The notes below the pieces were generated by a model that was not told the DNA's origin, ran no database searches, and saw only the letters and a program-made list of their open reading frames with translations. From the NCBI GenBank assembly GCA_000697475.1, contig JNEU01000448.1:1-64000 (forward strand): DNA of 64,000 bases, read 5' to 3'. Position numbers and translations under genes: made by a program. Below, piece after piece: positions 21,917 to 33,687 of the stretch. Numbering within the stretch: position 1 is the stretch's first letter; every line of letters begins with the position of its first letter. Source of the stretch: Lichtheimia corymbifera B2541 (taxonomy: Eukaryota; Mucoromycota; Mucoromycetes; Mucorales; Lichtheimiaceae).

Positions 21917-23339
21917 ATACCTTTAGATCTCCTTAGATAAACAGCTGCAATAAACACATCTGGCTATAGTCGTGTAAAATTGAACTTTAGATACATGAAC
22001 AAGTGAAACAATAAGCATCTGTGACAAGACATCCTGAAAACATAAGAAAAATTGCTGTGTTTGGATGATTTGGTTATGGTACATCCAATGGTGATTATAA
22101 AGGAAAGGCGGGCTCTTCTTAAAATGACCAACAGCCGAAACTTCCGTGCAACAAACTCTATCAAATATCCTTATATATTGCTAGCCATAGCCGTGTTAGC
22201 AGCAAGACATGGCTATAATCATCGGGTGTGATTCCGCGTTTCCGCACGCCACATGCTTGTATTTGACGCAATACTGCGACATTAGAGATCTGTCAGAGGC
22301 TGTATGTTTTGGAAGAACTGGGCCTATTCTTCTACTCTGTAGGCACTGCACATGCATCAAAATGGTAATCCGATGCGGTATATCCATTCAGGTTATAGCT
22401 TGGTCTGCACGATAGCCCCATGTCGGGAGCTATCGCAAAGCCTATTCTTTGCCTACTACCGTCGACAATACGTTTTGCATTTCGTGCTCTGCTTCTTAAT
22501 AGCGTCTGTGAAAACATAGGCTACCAAAGACTTCAAGTGGGCTTTGTGGATTGGGACATCAGTGTAACATCCTTCTTGTCCTTGTTTTTTCTAGTGGCAT
22601 ATATGGAAACCGTATTATGGCCCCTACTTGTCATCGCGTGCACCTCTCACTCCCAACTTGGCATTTGTGCCCCTGCATCTTACAACCATGCTTATATATA
22701 TAGTACAGCCTACAGGTAGGTGTACTACACCCCAACATCTAAGACTTACGTTTGGCAGTAGATTATTCAACATGTAGGCTGCAGGGTGCCACTGTCAACA
22801 TTACCACTTTCCAGTTAGTAGTTAGCTTGACGGGTAAGCAAATCGCACTATGTAACTGCATTACACACCACGCGGTAAAGGTAATTATTAACTGTGCATT
22901 AAGGAAATCAGCACGGAGCCCAAGATCTTGAACGATGTTTGAATGGTTACGGCAGGGGTCTCGGCAAAGAACGGGGTACCACGGTTACGCCGTATCGTTA
23001 CAACGAGCTTGTAGACACATGCACGCATGTGCGCGGAAGGGGTCAGCGTAAAGAGTATTAGCACAGTGAGCAAGTTGAACAAGGGCGCAATGCAATTTCC
23101 ATAAGTGAAAGCGTGGATTGACTTTTTATGGTAATAGTTGCACCATCCGCACGCCCTGGTGGTACCCGATGTCTCGAACACGATCTATGTTGTACGTCAA
23201 AGTGCACATCCTCGCGTTTTAAGGTTGTAGTGGTACCAACAGAGATCCTTTTCCACATATATAAAAGAAGCTCTTTTGTTCATGACATCGTCCAAGAATT
23301 ACAACCATAATAATACATAATACAATATAAATCGCTACT
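21917..23339. other. Long intergenic region, no gene seen
   Basis: Only short, unstructured ORFs are present. A TATA box at 23258-23266 belongs to the next gene. Confidence 0.5.
23258..23266 (+). promoter_or_regulatory. TATA box of the orphan gene at 23340
   Basis: TATATAAAA lies about 75 bases before the ATG at 23340. This helps support a real transcription unit for an intronless low-complexity ORF. Confidence 0.5.
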
Positions 23340-24086
23340 ATGGACTGGTTTCCCGCAACACCTTCATCCCGATCAGCATCACCACTATCAATGCAATACT
23401 ACGCTTCTCATCATCAACATATCACCTCTACGGCATCCTTGCCATTAACCAAGGAGAATTTATCTCGTGTTGCATATGCACAAGCAGAAGAATGCGAACC
23501 ATCCATCAGCATGCTTGCTCGCTATTATCATGACCTATCACTACCTCCACTGCCAATGTCACCACGACGCGAGAGAAAAGCATCCTCGACAACTAAGAGC
23601 ATCCGCTCATCTGATACCGTGTTAGCATCACCAAGACTCTCTCCATTTCCATATCACAATGATTCGCTTTTTTTGCCGATGGCTGAAAAACAACAGCAGC
23701 AACATATTTATCATCAACAGATGCACCACAACGTTAATAGCCAACCATCACTCAACAACTTTCAACAAAAGCGACGATCCAGTGCAAATGAGCCTCATCA
23801 ACAAGCAAGCCCGTTATCCATGACTCTGCCACGTCGCCAAGTCAGCGCTCCCCCAGTCGATCGAGCAACACGGAGGCACCATGAAAATAGCTTGAATAAT
23901 ATCAAAACGCGGTGGCCTGGTGCTTTTCGTCATTGGTTCGCAAGGTTATTTCAAGGGAAGAAGCGCGCAATGGCACATGGAGCTTCCACCAAACATCACT
24001 GTTTAAGTGAAGATTCACCTGTGTGGTACAGCCAATTTGCAGGAAATCCGCCACCTCCCACGGAACGGCCTATGGTCGCTGCTTGA
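23340..24086 (+). CDS. Orphan low-complexity protein, Ser/Pro/His/Gln-rich
   Basis: An intronless ORF of 248 residues with no recognised domain. The sequence is disordered: Ser/Pro clusters (LSLPPLPMSPRRERK), a Gln/His-rich middle (EKQQQQHIYHQQMHHN) and a short ordered, basic patch near residues 190-215 (RWPGAFRHWFARLFQGKKR) that could be an amphipathic helix. It ends NPPPPTERPMVAA. A TATA box at 23258 and clean stop/start context favour a real gene. A signalling adaptor or regulatory protein is possible, but nothing in the sequence proves a role. Confidence 0.6.
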   Translation: MDWFPATPSSRSASPLSMQYYASHHQHITSTASLPLTKENLSRVAYAQAEECEPSISMLARYYHDLSLPPLPMSPRRERKASSTTKSIRSSDTVLASPRLSPFPYHNDSLFLPMAEKQQQQHIYHQQMHHNVNSQPSLNNFQQKRRSSANEPHQQASPLSMTLPRRQVSAPPVDRATRRHHENSLNNIKTRWPGAFRHWFARLFQGKKRAMAHGASTKHHCLSEDSPVWYSQFAGNPPPPTERPMVAA

Positions 24087-26256
24087 TTTGATTTTTTTTG
24101 TAACTCTTATTATCATCATCGCATGGATTATCGCATTTTTGTTTGACTCCTTCTCCTCTTCGTGAGTGTTATGTATTGTGTTTGTATTTCATGCTTGTGT
24201 ATCTTCATGTATCTACCTATCATATAGTTATCCCATCGTCATAAATAAAATATATGATATTCGACATAGTTTCTGACCTGGGTCTCTGTGAAACCAACTA
24301 CATGCGAGACTGGGTCGTGTGGTATGTTGGATTTTGTGCTTTCCCCCCAATACTATTTTCCTTCCCTTAATAGTACCTCCTCGAAAGATCGCAAATGCAT
24401 TGCTTTCAAAAGATAAGGGAGAGCTTATCAAGTGCAACTTAATTAAGGATCGGTAGTTGTTTATTCTTTCAACTCACCTGGTATATTACAAGCAGAGTGA
24501 GGTAAGATACAGCAATTCACGTAATTAGGTGTTCACTTGATACTTACCTCCAAATTCAACCCTAGTATCCACGTTATCTGCTGTGTATTTTGACCGACTT
24601 TGCCATCGATTTGATTTGATTTGTACGCGTACTGCCCTTTTGTATCTAAAATTCGCTTATCGTGATGGTTCCCGAAATAGTGTTTTAGGAAGTAGATCAG
24701 GTCAGTTAGGTCTTAGTGGTATTGAATAGAGTTATGTACATAGAATAAGCTGCTCGTCTCCGGAAATAACCAGCTGATTTGGATACATGTAAGCTTTGGG
24801 TAAATCGCATATCACTCAATACGGCACATGCTAGTTGGGTACCATCGACATCAGGCGGCTTAATCCATTTTTAGCGGCTACCGGGTATACTAAATATTGC
24901 ATTCTCCAGCAAGCTTTTGAGAGGATTGTGCTCTGTTCCTGGAAACTGAGTTTGTTCTGGTCGATGCCGTGGGCGTGCATAATGTTTGTTGTGCTGATAG
25001 CCGGGTGATGACTGAAGATGGCATGTTGGGTACGGCCGCCTTGACATGCATTCTTGGCGTCAATTACAAGATCGTTGATGATATGGGGGGTGGGAATACA
25101 AATCATCGAGCCACGGTGTTGTATTGTACTATAATGTCTGTGAGTGGCACATTTTTATTACGGGCTGATGATCGCTAGAAAACTGATGGAGATGGCTCTC
25201 AAATGCCGATCGTATTAACATTTCTGAGATACCAGGTTGTAGAGCAAAAAAGAATCCTTTACTGCAAATAGTGATTGGACGGAAGTCAGGATCATGCTAT
25301 CATTGAACAAGCCTGTGATCAATGTTTTCATTCTAACATCGTTTATGTTTGCACTTTAATCGCCAAAAAATGTGTTGAGTATCACACAGAGAAGTGAAGC
25401 ATGGAGCCTTTTCTTTTCGCAGGCTCATCGCACTGTGTAACCTTCTTCCTTGTCACATATCGCGTGGGAAAGCTAATACTTGACCGTCCATATCAAAATT
25501 GAGTCATCCGATGAGCGCAATGGCAACGTACTCACTATGCTATACAATGTCAGGATTCGAATAAGGAGGACGAATAAATAGAGATGTTGCAAATAAGTAA
25601 GCAACCAGCGTGGCCGACAGGTACAGTGGGCTATCGAGTGTCTAATTCATTATGCATATACTGGGATGAGATGGTATCCAGTGTATTGATTTGAACGATG
25701 AAAGGCGATCCTATCTGACGTTTCTCTATTCGCTTCACAACATATATCTATTGTCGGTGGTATTCAACCCATGACCGGCTTAAAGCAAATGACGTGATAC
25801 CACTTATGCAGTTGCTGCAGTTGCTGCAGGTGGTCAAAGCACACAGTAATTGATATGGTCTGTGCATATTGGAAAGCAGCGTTTAAAGTTTGGTAGCATG
25901 TACAACCATCGATCATTCATAATTTATGGGCATATCAAGTTTTTTATTCATTGTAGAAAAATGATTGCCTTGTTGCAAAAGTTCGCCTTATTGGAAAAGG
26001 ACTGCAGTTCAGAGCAAATCTCGAAGGTGAAACAGGCAACGGCATCACAAACATAAAATATTCAAATCGGGAGAAAGGAAGGGGAGAAAGGAAAGGCAAG
26101 GAGTTATCTCTGTCTTGACCTTTGCTTGAAGAACAACCAAAAAAGAGGGGAAGAAAACAGAAATTGTTTTTTTTGGATTTTGTATGCCATTTTCCAATTG
26201 TTTTTGTTTTTTTTTTTACCCTTTTCCTGCTTTTTTTTACTGGTTTTTCATGGTTG
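24087..26256. other. Large intergenic region with low-complexity stretches
   Basis: No gene could be supported in about 2.2 kb. Seen: a short imperfect repeat of GTTGCTGCA at 25811-25830, and a T-rich tract at about 26166-26240 which, on the minus strand, is the A-rich 3' flank of the next gene. Confidence 0.45.
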
Positions 26257-26700
26257 TTAACACAGGTTTTCGGCATCGACACCCATATCACAGGCACGCT
26301 GTTTGAGATAAGTGTACATCTTGTACTGCAAATCAAGCAAAGGCGAATCGTTGCGGTCAATACCGGCGTTGGCCATATCCGACAAGTACGACTGGACACC
26401 GACAATGAGATGCAATAATGAATCCTCCTGATAATTGTACAGGTGCTCAATGTTGTGTTCACCAGCTTCTGGTTGTTGGTCATCTTCTTGATCAAGTTCC
26501 ATCACATTCTCATCTTCTTGTTCGACAAATCCATCCGGATGGTAGTGGTCATAGTTACTGTCGTAGTAATCTGCAGTCAGGGCAGCAGCAGCAACAGCAC
26601 GATCATAGTCACCAAAATACGATTCTTCCTCTTGTTGAATTATATCGTAGTCAGGAAAAGCGTAAGGTTGATGTTGTTGGACATTGCTGCTATTATTCAT
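26257..26700 (-). CDS. Orphan acidic protein
   Basis: An intronless minus-strand ORF of 147 residues starting MNNSSNVQQHQ. The N-terminal two thirds are rich in Asp, Glu, Tyr and Gln (DYDIIQQEEESYFGDYD, ELDQEDDQQPEAGEHN). The last 55 residues look folded and helical (DSLLHLIVGVQSYLSDM, PLLDLQYKMYTYLKQRACDM). The frame stays open upstream to 27063, but that part reads as pyrimidine-rich leader (Phe/Ser/Leu-rich) and contains the TATA box, so the later ATG is chosen. No family is recognised. It could be a small transcription-related or scaffolding protein; this is not shown. Confidence 0.6.
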   Translation of the reverse strand: MNNSSNVQQHQPYAFPDYDIIQQEEESYFGDYDRAVAAAALTADYYDSNYDHYHPDGFVEQEDENVMELDQEDDQQPEAGEHNIEHLYNYQEDSLLHLIVGVQSYLSDMANAGIDRNDSPLLDLQYKMYTYLKQRACDMGVDAENLC

Positions 26701-27851
26701 CTGCACAGGAATGGAGGTACTGCTGAATGAGCTTGGTTCTAATTTGCCGAAAGAGAAGATTATGAACGAGAAGAGAGGTCTTCGAGCAAAAAACAAGTGC
26801 AAAGTATTAAGAGTAAATAGAAAATGGAATGTTAGTGCTTTGAAGACCTCAATAGAACAAGATAAGAAGGAAGAAAGAGAAGGAAAATGAGAGAAAAATG
26901 AGTGTGTGAATGAATGTGGTGGGTTAGTTGGCTGGTTAGAGTTATGAGGAAGGACACAGAGGTGACCAAATGGAAGGATACCCGATAGAACGTAAGATTT
27001 GGATTCCCTTTTATACCAATCACGAGTTATGTGGCACAAACCGTAATCTTGCTCCAAGGTCATCCATTACCTGTGGCCACATAAGAAGGAACTCCCCTTA
27101 CATGCCGACTCTCCGCATGGCCATTTTATTGGCTGCTTGTGGACCCCTTACTCAACCTTACTATTTGCACCGTCCGCTTTGCATCGACCTTTGAAGTCCA
27201 GGTGGAACAAGGCACCAACTTTTTATATTACAAACATCAATTTCTTCTTTTGCCACACAACCACCACAGACCACTTATCACATTACTATCATTTATATCC
27301 TAAACACTTGTTTACCTTGAAAACCTACATTCGTTATAGACTCAGCTTAACACTCATCGCACGCATAGACGATCAAAGGTGTACGGGCTTCAAGTATGTT
27401 TGGGATTGGCGTATAAACCTTCCCTTTACCATGGGTGATTGGTTCATTTATCAATTGCTGATGCTGCAGCTCTTTCAGTATAGTATTCTAAGCTAAGCTG
27501 CTTGGCCATATAATCAGTGCAATGATCACGACTTATGGACAACAATTCCCACGCCCCCTTCCATGTACATGAAGCATGAGATGTCGTCACCGGCATAATC
27601 ACACATCTCTTTCGCCCATTTGATTGTATACCTCATCAAGAGCTCCATAGTTTGGTAAACGGTAATGATAGCTGTTCATAGGAAGATGCTCATGCAGCAT
27701 TGGTCTTTGTAATTATCTCAGTAGTTCTCTACTGCTTTATTACTGATGTTCATTGTTGTCTCTGTGTGATATTAAGCATTATTCTCTGATCGAAACCTTG
27801 TGCTATGATCATCGTCATTTCAGGCCTGTATCTTAGCTTGTATGATTTCCT
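26701..27851. other. Intergenic, leader and promoter of the acidic orphan plus 3' region of LAPTM-like gene
   Basis: On the minus strand, 26701-27005 is a pyrimidine-rich leader downstream of a TATA box. The rest shows no gene. Confidence 0.45.
27006..27015 (-). promoter_or_regulatory. TATA box of the acidic orphan gene
   Basis: Minus strand TATAAAAGGG, preceded by ATTGG (an inverted CCAAT). It lies about 305 bases before the chosen ATG, implying a long leader. Confidence 0.5.
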
Positions 27852-28907
27852 TTAATATTTTGTGATCTTGCTATTATAATCGGAAGGATAGGGTGGAGGT
27901 GGGGGCTGATAAGTGGGTTGCTGCTGATAGTAGTAGTCTTGTCGGGGGTACTGCTGGTACTGCGTGAAGCCGCTTTGCAGTGGAATAGGTTGAGATGGAG
28001 TGTGTTCAATTGTTCGCCCGAATGCGCTGGCTGTGATAATCGCTGCAAAATAGAACTAACCCCGAAAGGGTATGTTGATGCATTGCCATGGTGGTATGAA
28101 ATCTTCACTCTTACCTGCAAAGCGTTACCGACAAAGACAACAAACGCACCAAAGATCGTGAGATTGCGTACAGATGCATCACAATCCCCACGGTCTGTTC
28201 CCAGTGGTCCGCTCCCTGGAAGATCATAATATTCTGTATTGCCTGAGCTGATTTGACTCAGGTATCGATTACAACTTGCCACTGTTTCGTCACGGAGAGC
28301 AAGTAGTGCGATCCATGCTGCGAGCGTAATGCATAGTACAACAGTTGCCATGACCCAGTATGATATACAAAATATACGCAATAGGCGTCTATTTTGCTGC
28401 AAGACCAAAATATAACGAATCGTTTGAGCGAGCCATCATTAGTACACTAAACAACACATGATTGGCTTACTTGCATGTTGCTGAATAGACCTAGGAGCGT
28501 GCAAAAGAAAAATATGGCTGAGATGGATACGCACAGATATAAAAACGGCAGAGCTACGTGCAGCTCACTCTGGAAATAGCTAGTGATCACTTTATGTTGT
28601 CGGACGATAAGTCAGCAGTGGCAATTCTGGTGGGCGAAGTATGTATGCGTTTACCATTTCGTTTGACCAAGAGCCATATAAAGACTCCACCATAGACAAT
28701 CTAGGAATCTGGAAGTTAATGCTTGCGCATATGTTCAAGAGTCGGTTGCAATAAGATAGTAACCCTTACCAGTGATATGCCTGAAATCGTTGTGATAGCC
28801 GATCTATTAATAACAAGTTTGAGGGATCAGTGGAACGATAGAGGTAAAAATGGCACATTATACCTAAGTGGCAAGCAGAAGCAGCAGTTACTGATATGTC
28901 GTCGCAT
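27852..28907 (-). CDS. Four-helix membrane protein, LAPTM-like, with C-terminal PPPPY
   Basis: Six phase-consistent exons (28907-28864, 28803-28770, 28708-28655, 28569-28471, 28396-28115, 28055-27852) give 238 residues. The start MRRHISNCCFCLPLR resembles the Cys-rich start of LAPTM4-type endosomal/lysosomal proteins. Hydrophobic segments follow at about residues 62-78, 90-115, 160-175 and near 180-190; between the second and third is a polar loop with cysteines (SCNRYLS, GDCDASV). The tail is Gln/Tyr/Pro-rich and ends with PPPPPYPSDY, a likely PY motif for Nedd4/Rsp5 ubiquitin ligases, as in LAPTM4. The family link is inferred from layout, not from a search. Confidence 0.72.
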
Positions 28908-29445
28908 CGTTCAGTAAAAAAAAAGTAGAAAGAAAACGAGAGAAAGGGAAAGAGAAGCAACGTTTCGGGGAAACCTCGTTTAGACTTGTTGCACAATTGG
29001 ATGGATGTCGCATGTTCAATGTGCCAAGAAATTATAGCCACGTGAACCTAATACTAGGTATGTCGTCATTTTCTCCACGCCGGCATGATTTTAATAGAGA
29101 CAAAAGGAAGCTCTTTTTTATTGATCATATGTAGGTATATATGCTATGTTTTATTGAAAGGGTCAGGCATGCTAGATTGCTTGGAGTTGATCATGGGGAT
29201 GAGTCATCAATAGCGTCTTATAACTTACCACTTAGAAATAATCTTGTCGAAGATGACCGATGTATACGGTATCAGACCATAGGCATGACTGGATATAGCT
29301 ATTTCAATAGAGCCAATTGATGACGACCTCGTTGCTACGGCAACGAACCTGATATTGCTTCGGCGCTTAAATACGCGTCCTTGAAATAATGTTCGTGTTC
29401 CATACGCGTCCCAAATCCAGGTTGGCTTTTTTTCGCACCCACACA
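28908..29445. other. Divergent promoter region between LAPTM-like gene and RAD51
   Basis: Contains two ACGCGT boxes close to RAD51 (annotated separately). No gene is seen. Confidence 0.5.
29373..29409 (+). promoter_or_regulatory. Pair of ACGCGT (MCB-like) boxes before RAD51
   Basis: ACGCGT occurs at 29373-29378 and 29404-29409, 37-73 bases before the RAD51 start. In yeasts this hexamer is the MluI cell-cycle box bound by MBF at G1/S genes, RAD51 among them. Conservation of that control here is inferred. Confidence 0.55.
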
Positions 29446-30825
29446 ATGTCACAGCAGCAGCATTTGGAGGAAGAAGATGAAGATTATGGACCATTGCCTA
29501 TTTCCCAACTAGAGGTACTTGCAGCTAACGTCTAACATGGTTTTAAAGAATCTGACTCTCGACATTCGAACCCTTAGCAAGGTGGCATTTCGGCAACTGA
29601 TATAAAAAAGCTGCAAGAAGCAGGATATTACACAGTAGAAGCCATTGCATATGCGCCGAAAAAGGCGTTGATCACTATCAAAGGCATTTCGGAAAACAAG
29701 GCAGAAAAGTTGTTGGGGGAAGGTAAGGAATCAATCATACGCTGACAAACTCATGAAACTTATGGTGGTGGATGCGTGTATAGCTGCAAAAATGGTCAAT
29801 CTCGGATTCACAACCGCTATGGACGTACACCAACGGCGACAAGAGATCGTTTCAATTACAACAGGATCCAAAGAATTAGACCGAGCACTTGGAGGTAAGG
29901 AAGAATGGCCATTTGCTGCGGAAATGTTTCCCATTTGCTGAGTTGGTTTCCTACACAGGTGGTATTGAGACAGGCTCCATCACTGAGATCTTTGGTGAAT
30001 TTCGAACGGGTAAAAGCCAGTTGTGTCACATGCTTGCAGTGACAGGGCAAGTAAGTATCTATGTATAAATTAGCGGATCAATCACTAAACATATACTATC
30101 GTTGATTATTAAGCTCCCAGTAAGCATGGGCGGCGGTCAAGGCAAATGTTTGTATATCGACACAGAAAGCACCTTTCGTCCCAGTCGTGTCCTTTCTATT
30201 GCTCAACGGTAAGTGCCATGTTCGCTCTAAACCCATGATATATTTATTCATTGATTTGTATAATAGTTATGCTCTCAACGGAGAAGAAACACTGGACAAC
30301 ATTGCCTATGCACGTGCCTATAACACAGATCACCAAACATCACTACTGATTCAAGCAGCGGCAATGATGGCGGAGACACGGTTTGCAGTGTTGATTGTGG
30401 ATAGCGCAATGGCTTTGTATCGTACGGACTATGCTGGGCGTAGTGAACTTGCAGCACGACAAACCCACCTTGCACAATTTTTACGACACTTACAGCGACT
30501 TGCCGATGAGTTTGGAGTGGCTGTGGTGATTACCAATCAGGTTGTGGCTCAAGTAGATGGCGCACAAGGCATGTTTAATCCCGATCCAAAGAAGCCTGCA
30601 GGTGGAAACATTATAGCTCACGCTTCGTGCACAAGGTAAGATGCATAAATGAAGGCGTCATGGAAAAGACAAGGTTATCTAATTACTTTGTCGTTATGCA
30701 GATTATACCTGAAAAAAGGACGGGGTACCACACGCATATGTAAGATCTACGATTCACCTTCACTGCCTGAAAATGAATGCCAATTTGCCATCTTGGAGGA
30801 TGGTATCGCCGACGCTTTGGAATAA
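29446..30825 (+). CDS. RAD51: RAD51 recombinase
   Basis: Rad51 forms nucleoprotein filaments on single-stranded DNA and drives strand exchange in homologous recombination. Exons are 29446-29514, 29578-29722, 29784-29894, 29959-30050, 30114-30208, 30267-30635 and 30702-30825, giving 334 residues (human 339). The N-terminal helix-hairpin-helix domain has [15 protein letters not shown]; then [20 protein letters not shown], Walker [19 protein letters not shown], Walker [23 protein letters not shown] and the L2 loop with [21 protein letters not shown], ending [13 protein letters not shown]. It fits RAD51 better than DMC1 at the L2 loop. Odd point: IDTESTFRP has Ser where nearly all family members have Gly. 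Confidence 0.95.
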
Positions 30826-30975
30826 GAAACGTTCCTACTCCCGCTATTGATGATCCCTTTTCTAAACTCCAAATTGTACACCATATAATTAGTTGACAAT
30901 TCCCTTCCTGCCACCATCACATTCTCATATATCACTTGACATGTTCTCCAATTTTCTTGTTGCTTTTCACAGAAT

Positions 30976-33225
30976 TTATTGCCATTGTTCCATTGCTATC
31001 ATAGCTGTTTGCATATCCTTGAAAAAATAAACGTTCCCACCGGAATTACTGATTTCCACCACAGAGTCTGTGTTGCTATTGTTCGTTTGCCGAGAGACGA
31101 AACCAAATGCTTCAATCTTTTCACGCACAGACACCTTGACATTGACGAAGATCCATTGGACAGGATTTCCTGTATATGCATGAATGCTTGCTCGAAGACC
31201 TACGAGCGTTTGCAAGGCTGTTGAATCCATCCCCTGTACTGCGCACATATCCATTATCATCGCACGGAGGGTTATCTGACGCTGTTGGGATGATAAGAGG
31301 CTGCGACATTCGTTCCACGCTTGATGGGCTTGTATCTGCTCCTGATCATTGTCGTTGAACGCGGCGGGACACGTTTGTGTTTTAACAGCTTGGAGGATAG
31401 CTTCGGACACATGACTAGCATTAGGATATAGGATTGATTGTCCAGGACGAAATACGAGTACATCTTCAGGACAATTGGGTAGATAGTGGCGATTGTCGCT
31501 GCTGGAAGATGTAGCATTACTCGTTACCTCCGGTCGTGCAATATCAAGAAGGAGTGAAGCAAGTGCAAGTCCCACAGCGGCATAAATGCCTGTTTCGACG
31601 TCCGAGATAAAAGCAACACCTACAGCTACCACCCATATCCAGAAATCAATAGCACGTGCTTTCCACAGTTCTCTGAGATAAGCTGGTGATGATACCAAGT
31701 CTGATACAGCATGAATGACAATGGCAGCGAGTACAGCATCGGGAATGTAGTAAAATGCTGGAGTCAATACAAACAATGCCAATATGAGCATGAAGCCACT
31801 AAATGCGGCAGCTAATGGTGTCCGTGCACCTGAGCGGTTCATGATAGCTGTGCGGCTGAATGCACCTGTACATGGATATCCCCTTTTGCATTTCAGGTTA
31901 TACACCAAAAGTCATTGATAATTTTCTCATCTCTATTCTATCTTACCCAAAGAACGCGCTTGCGATATTACACATGCCGATCGACACTATTTCTTGACTG
32001 GGCTCCACAGTATAATTGGACAAGCGGCCAAATGTTTTGGCGACGGAGACGTGTTCCATAATCAGCATCATAATCATGGGAGGTATTACGTGCATGGTCT
32101 CACGGATGACTTGTGTATTTAAATGTGGTACGCCAAGTGCATCGAATCCGGAAGGCACTGTTTTGATCACTCGGATTGGCTCATTCGCTGAAGCATGGTG
32201 TACCGCGTATGAGAGCGCTGTACCAATTACCACAACTAATCCTGCTCGCATGATTCCCAGATAATAAAATATTCGTCTTGATGCTTTTTCCGCAGTTGAT
32301 GCTGTATATTGCATGCATAAGCTCTTGACAATATATAATGCGACTAGACTCAAGAGGCCAAACACAATGTCAGGGCATGTGGACGAAAGGTGAATAACAA
32401 AATCGGATAATACTTGAAACGGCGGCTGGTGTGTGTCGACCATATCGCTTGTTCCATTGAGTGCTGGCAGTTGAGACAGAGCAATAGTAATAGCAGATCC
32501 TGTCATGTATCCACCTACAGCTGGACCAGGTATGAAATCCACCAGGATTCCTAGGCGCATCAATCCAATTATCAATGTAATAAAACCAGCCATCAATGCA
32601 AGTGTAGCACCCACTTGATCAGCCGGAATGGTTGGATACTTCTTCATTACCTCGCTAATAGTCTGACCTACTAGCAATGAAACGGTGGCTAGGACAAGAT
32701 CTGGATATGAGTAATGCCGAAAAGGGGTAAAAAATCTGTAGCTTACTGATAGGTCCCACGCTGATATCCTTGGATGTGCCAAACAAACAATATAACGTAG
32801 TACCCACAAACGATGTGCTAACTTTTTAGTGAGCCATTTTTCTATGTATACCAATAATTGGCCATATCGTCACTCACTAAAGGCCATATTGTGGATCCAA
32901 GTTAGCCAAACGCGCATATGCCATGGCTTGTGGCACAGTAATGACGCCCACTGTCATTCCTGCAATCAAGTCTTGGCAAAACCACTATAGGAATAAGTTT
33001 CATTGAAATGAGTTATTCTGATGGAATGAATCATGGCAATAGACTTACAGACACGTTGTACCGTTTAATCCATTGAAATAGCGGGAAAATGTGCAAGAGG
33101 TAGGAGTGTAGATAGCGGATAATACTGAGCTTATCGAACGATGAAGCTGCCGTTGTTGTGGGTTGCGATGGTGTGGATTCAAGTGCAGCGTAATTTTCTA
33201 CTATGGGGTAGTCTAATCTCTTCAT
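30976..33225 (-). CDS. SulP/SLC26 sulfate permease with STAS domain
   Basis: A plasma-membrane anion transporter, 671 residues, likely taking up sulfate. Exons are 33225-33049, 32984-32878, 32817-32747, 32700-31947 and 31882-30976, all in frame. The SulP signature is clear: VGVITVPQAMAYARLANLDPQYGLYTSFVG, split here by a splice site, then SKDISVGPI, FIPGPAVGGYMTGSA, MEHVSVAKTFGRL and GAFSRTAIMNRSGARTPLA. About a dozen hydrophobic segments end near residue 480, followed by a cytosolic STAS domain (PEDVLVFRPGQSILYPNA, AMIMDMCAVQGMDSTALQTL). The gene converges on RAD51 with 150 bases between stops. Other SulP members carry molybdate or other anions, so the substrate is inferred. Confidence 0.93.
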
Positions 33226-33687
33226 AGCAGTCTCAAAATGATACACACACAGAGGCAGATAAAATAAGTAAAAGGATATAAATTGGGAAGAGATGGGTGA
33301 ATATAATATAACTGTTTGGAGATCCAGACATAGTGCGCGTGTGTACTAGAAATACTCCTGCCCCACCCCTTATCTTGCAAACTTTCCACATTTTCTATTC
33401 TTTGTCCTATACGCATGTCGCCTCTCACGATCATCAATCCTCATATCTTCTCATGACATTGCTTGAAATACACTTTATTGTGACAATGACGGTCAATAGT
33501 ATGTACATGAGCTATATCAAGTCGCCCCGGAAGTGCGTATCCCACTACTGTGGCTCGACAACAAATAGTGATGCATGGTAAGCTTAGGCTGTAAAACTTG
33601 GCCCTCTTGGCTCATGCGCAAGCCTACTTTTTTCTCAGCCTCCAAGTGTCTCCGAAAGACAGTTGCTTGCTTTGATATCGTTCAAAA
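33226..33687. other. Divergent intergenic region, sulfate permease and TPR-like gene
   Basis: 462 bases with no gene. Shared promoter space; no clear TATA box was singled out. Confidence 0.45.

Noticed and set aside
24831..25178. Overlapping ORFs on both strands, possible transposase relic
   Set aside because: No catalytic motif or terminal repeats could be recognised.
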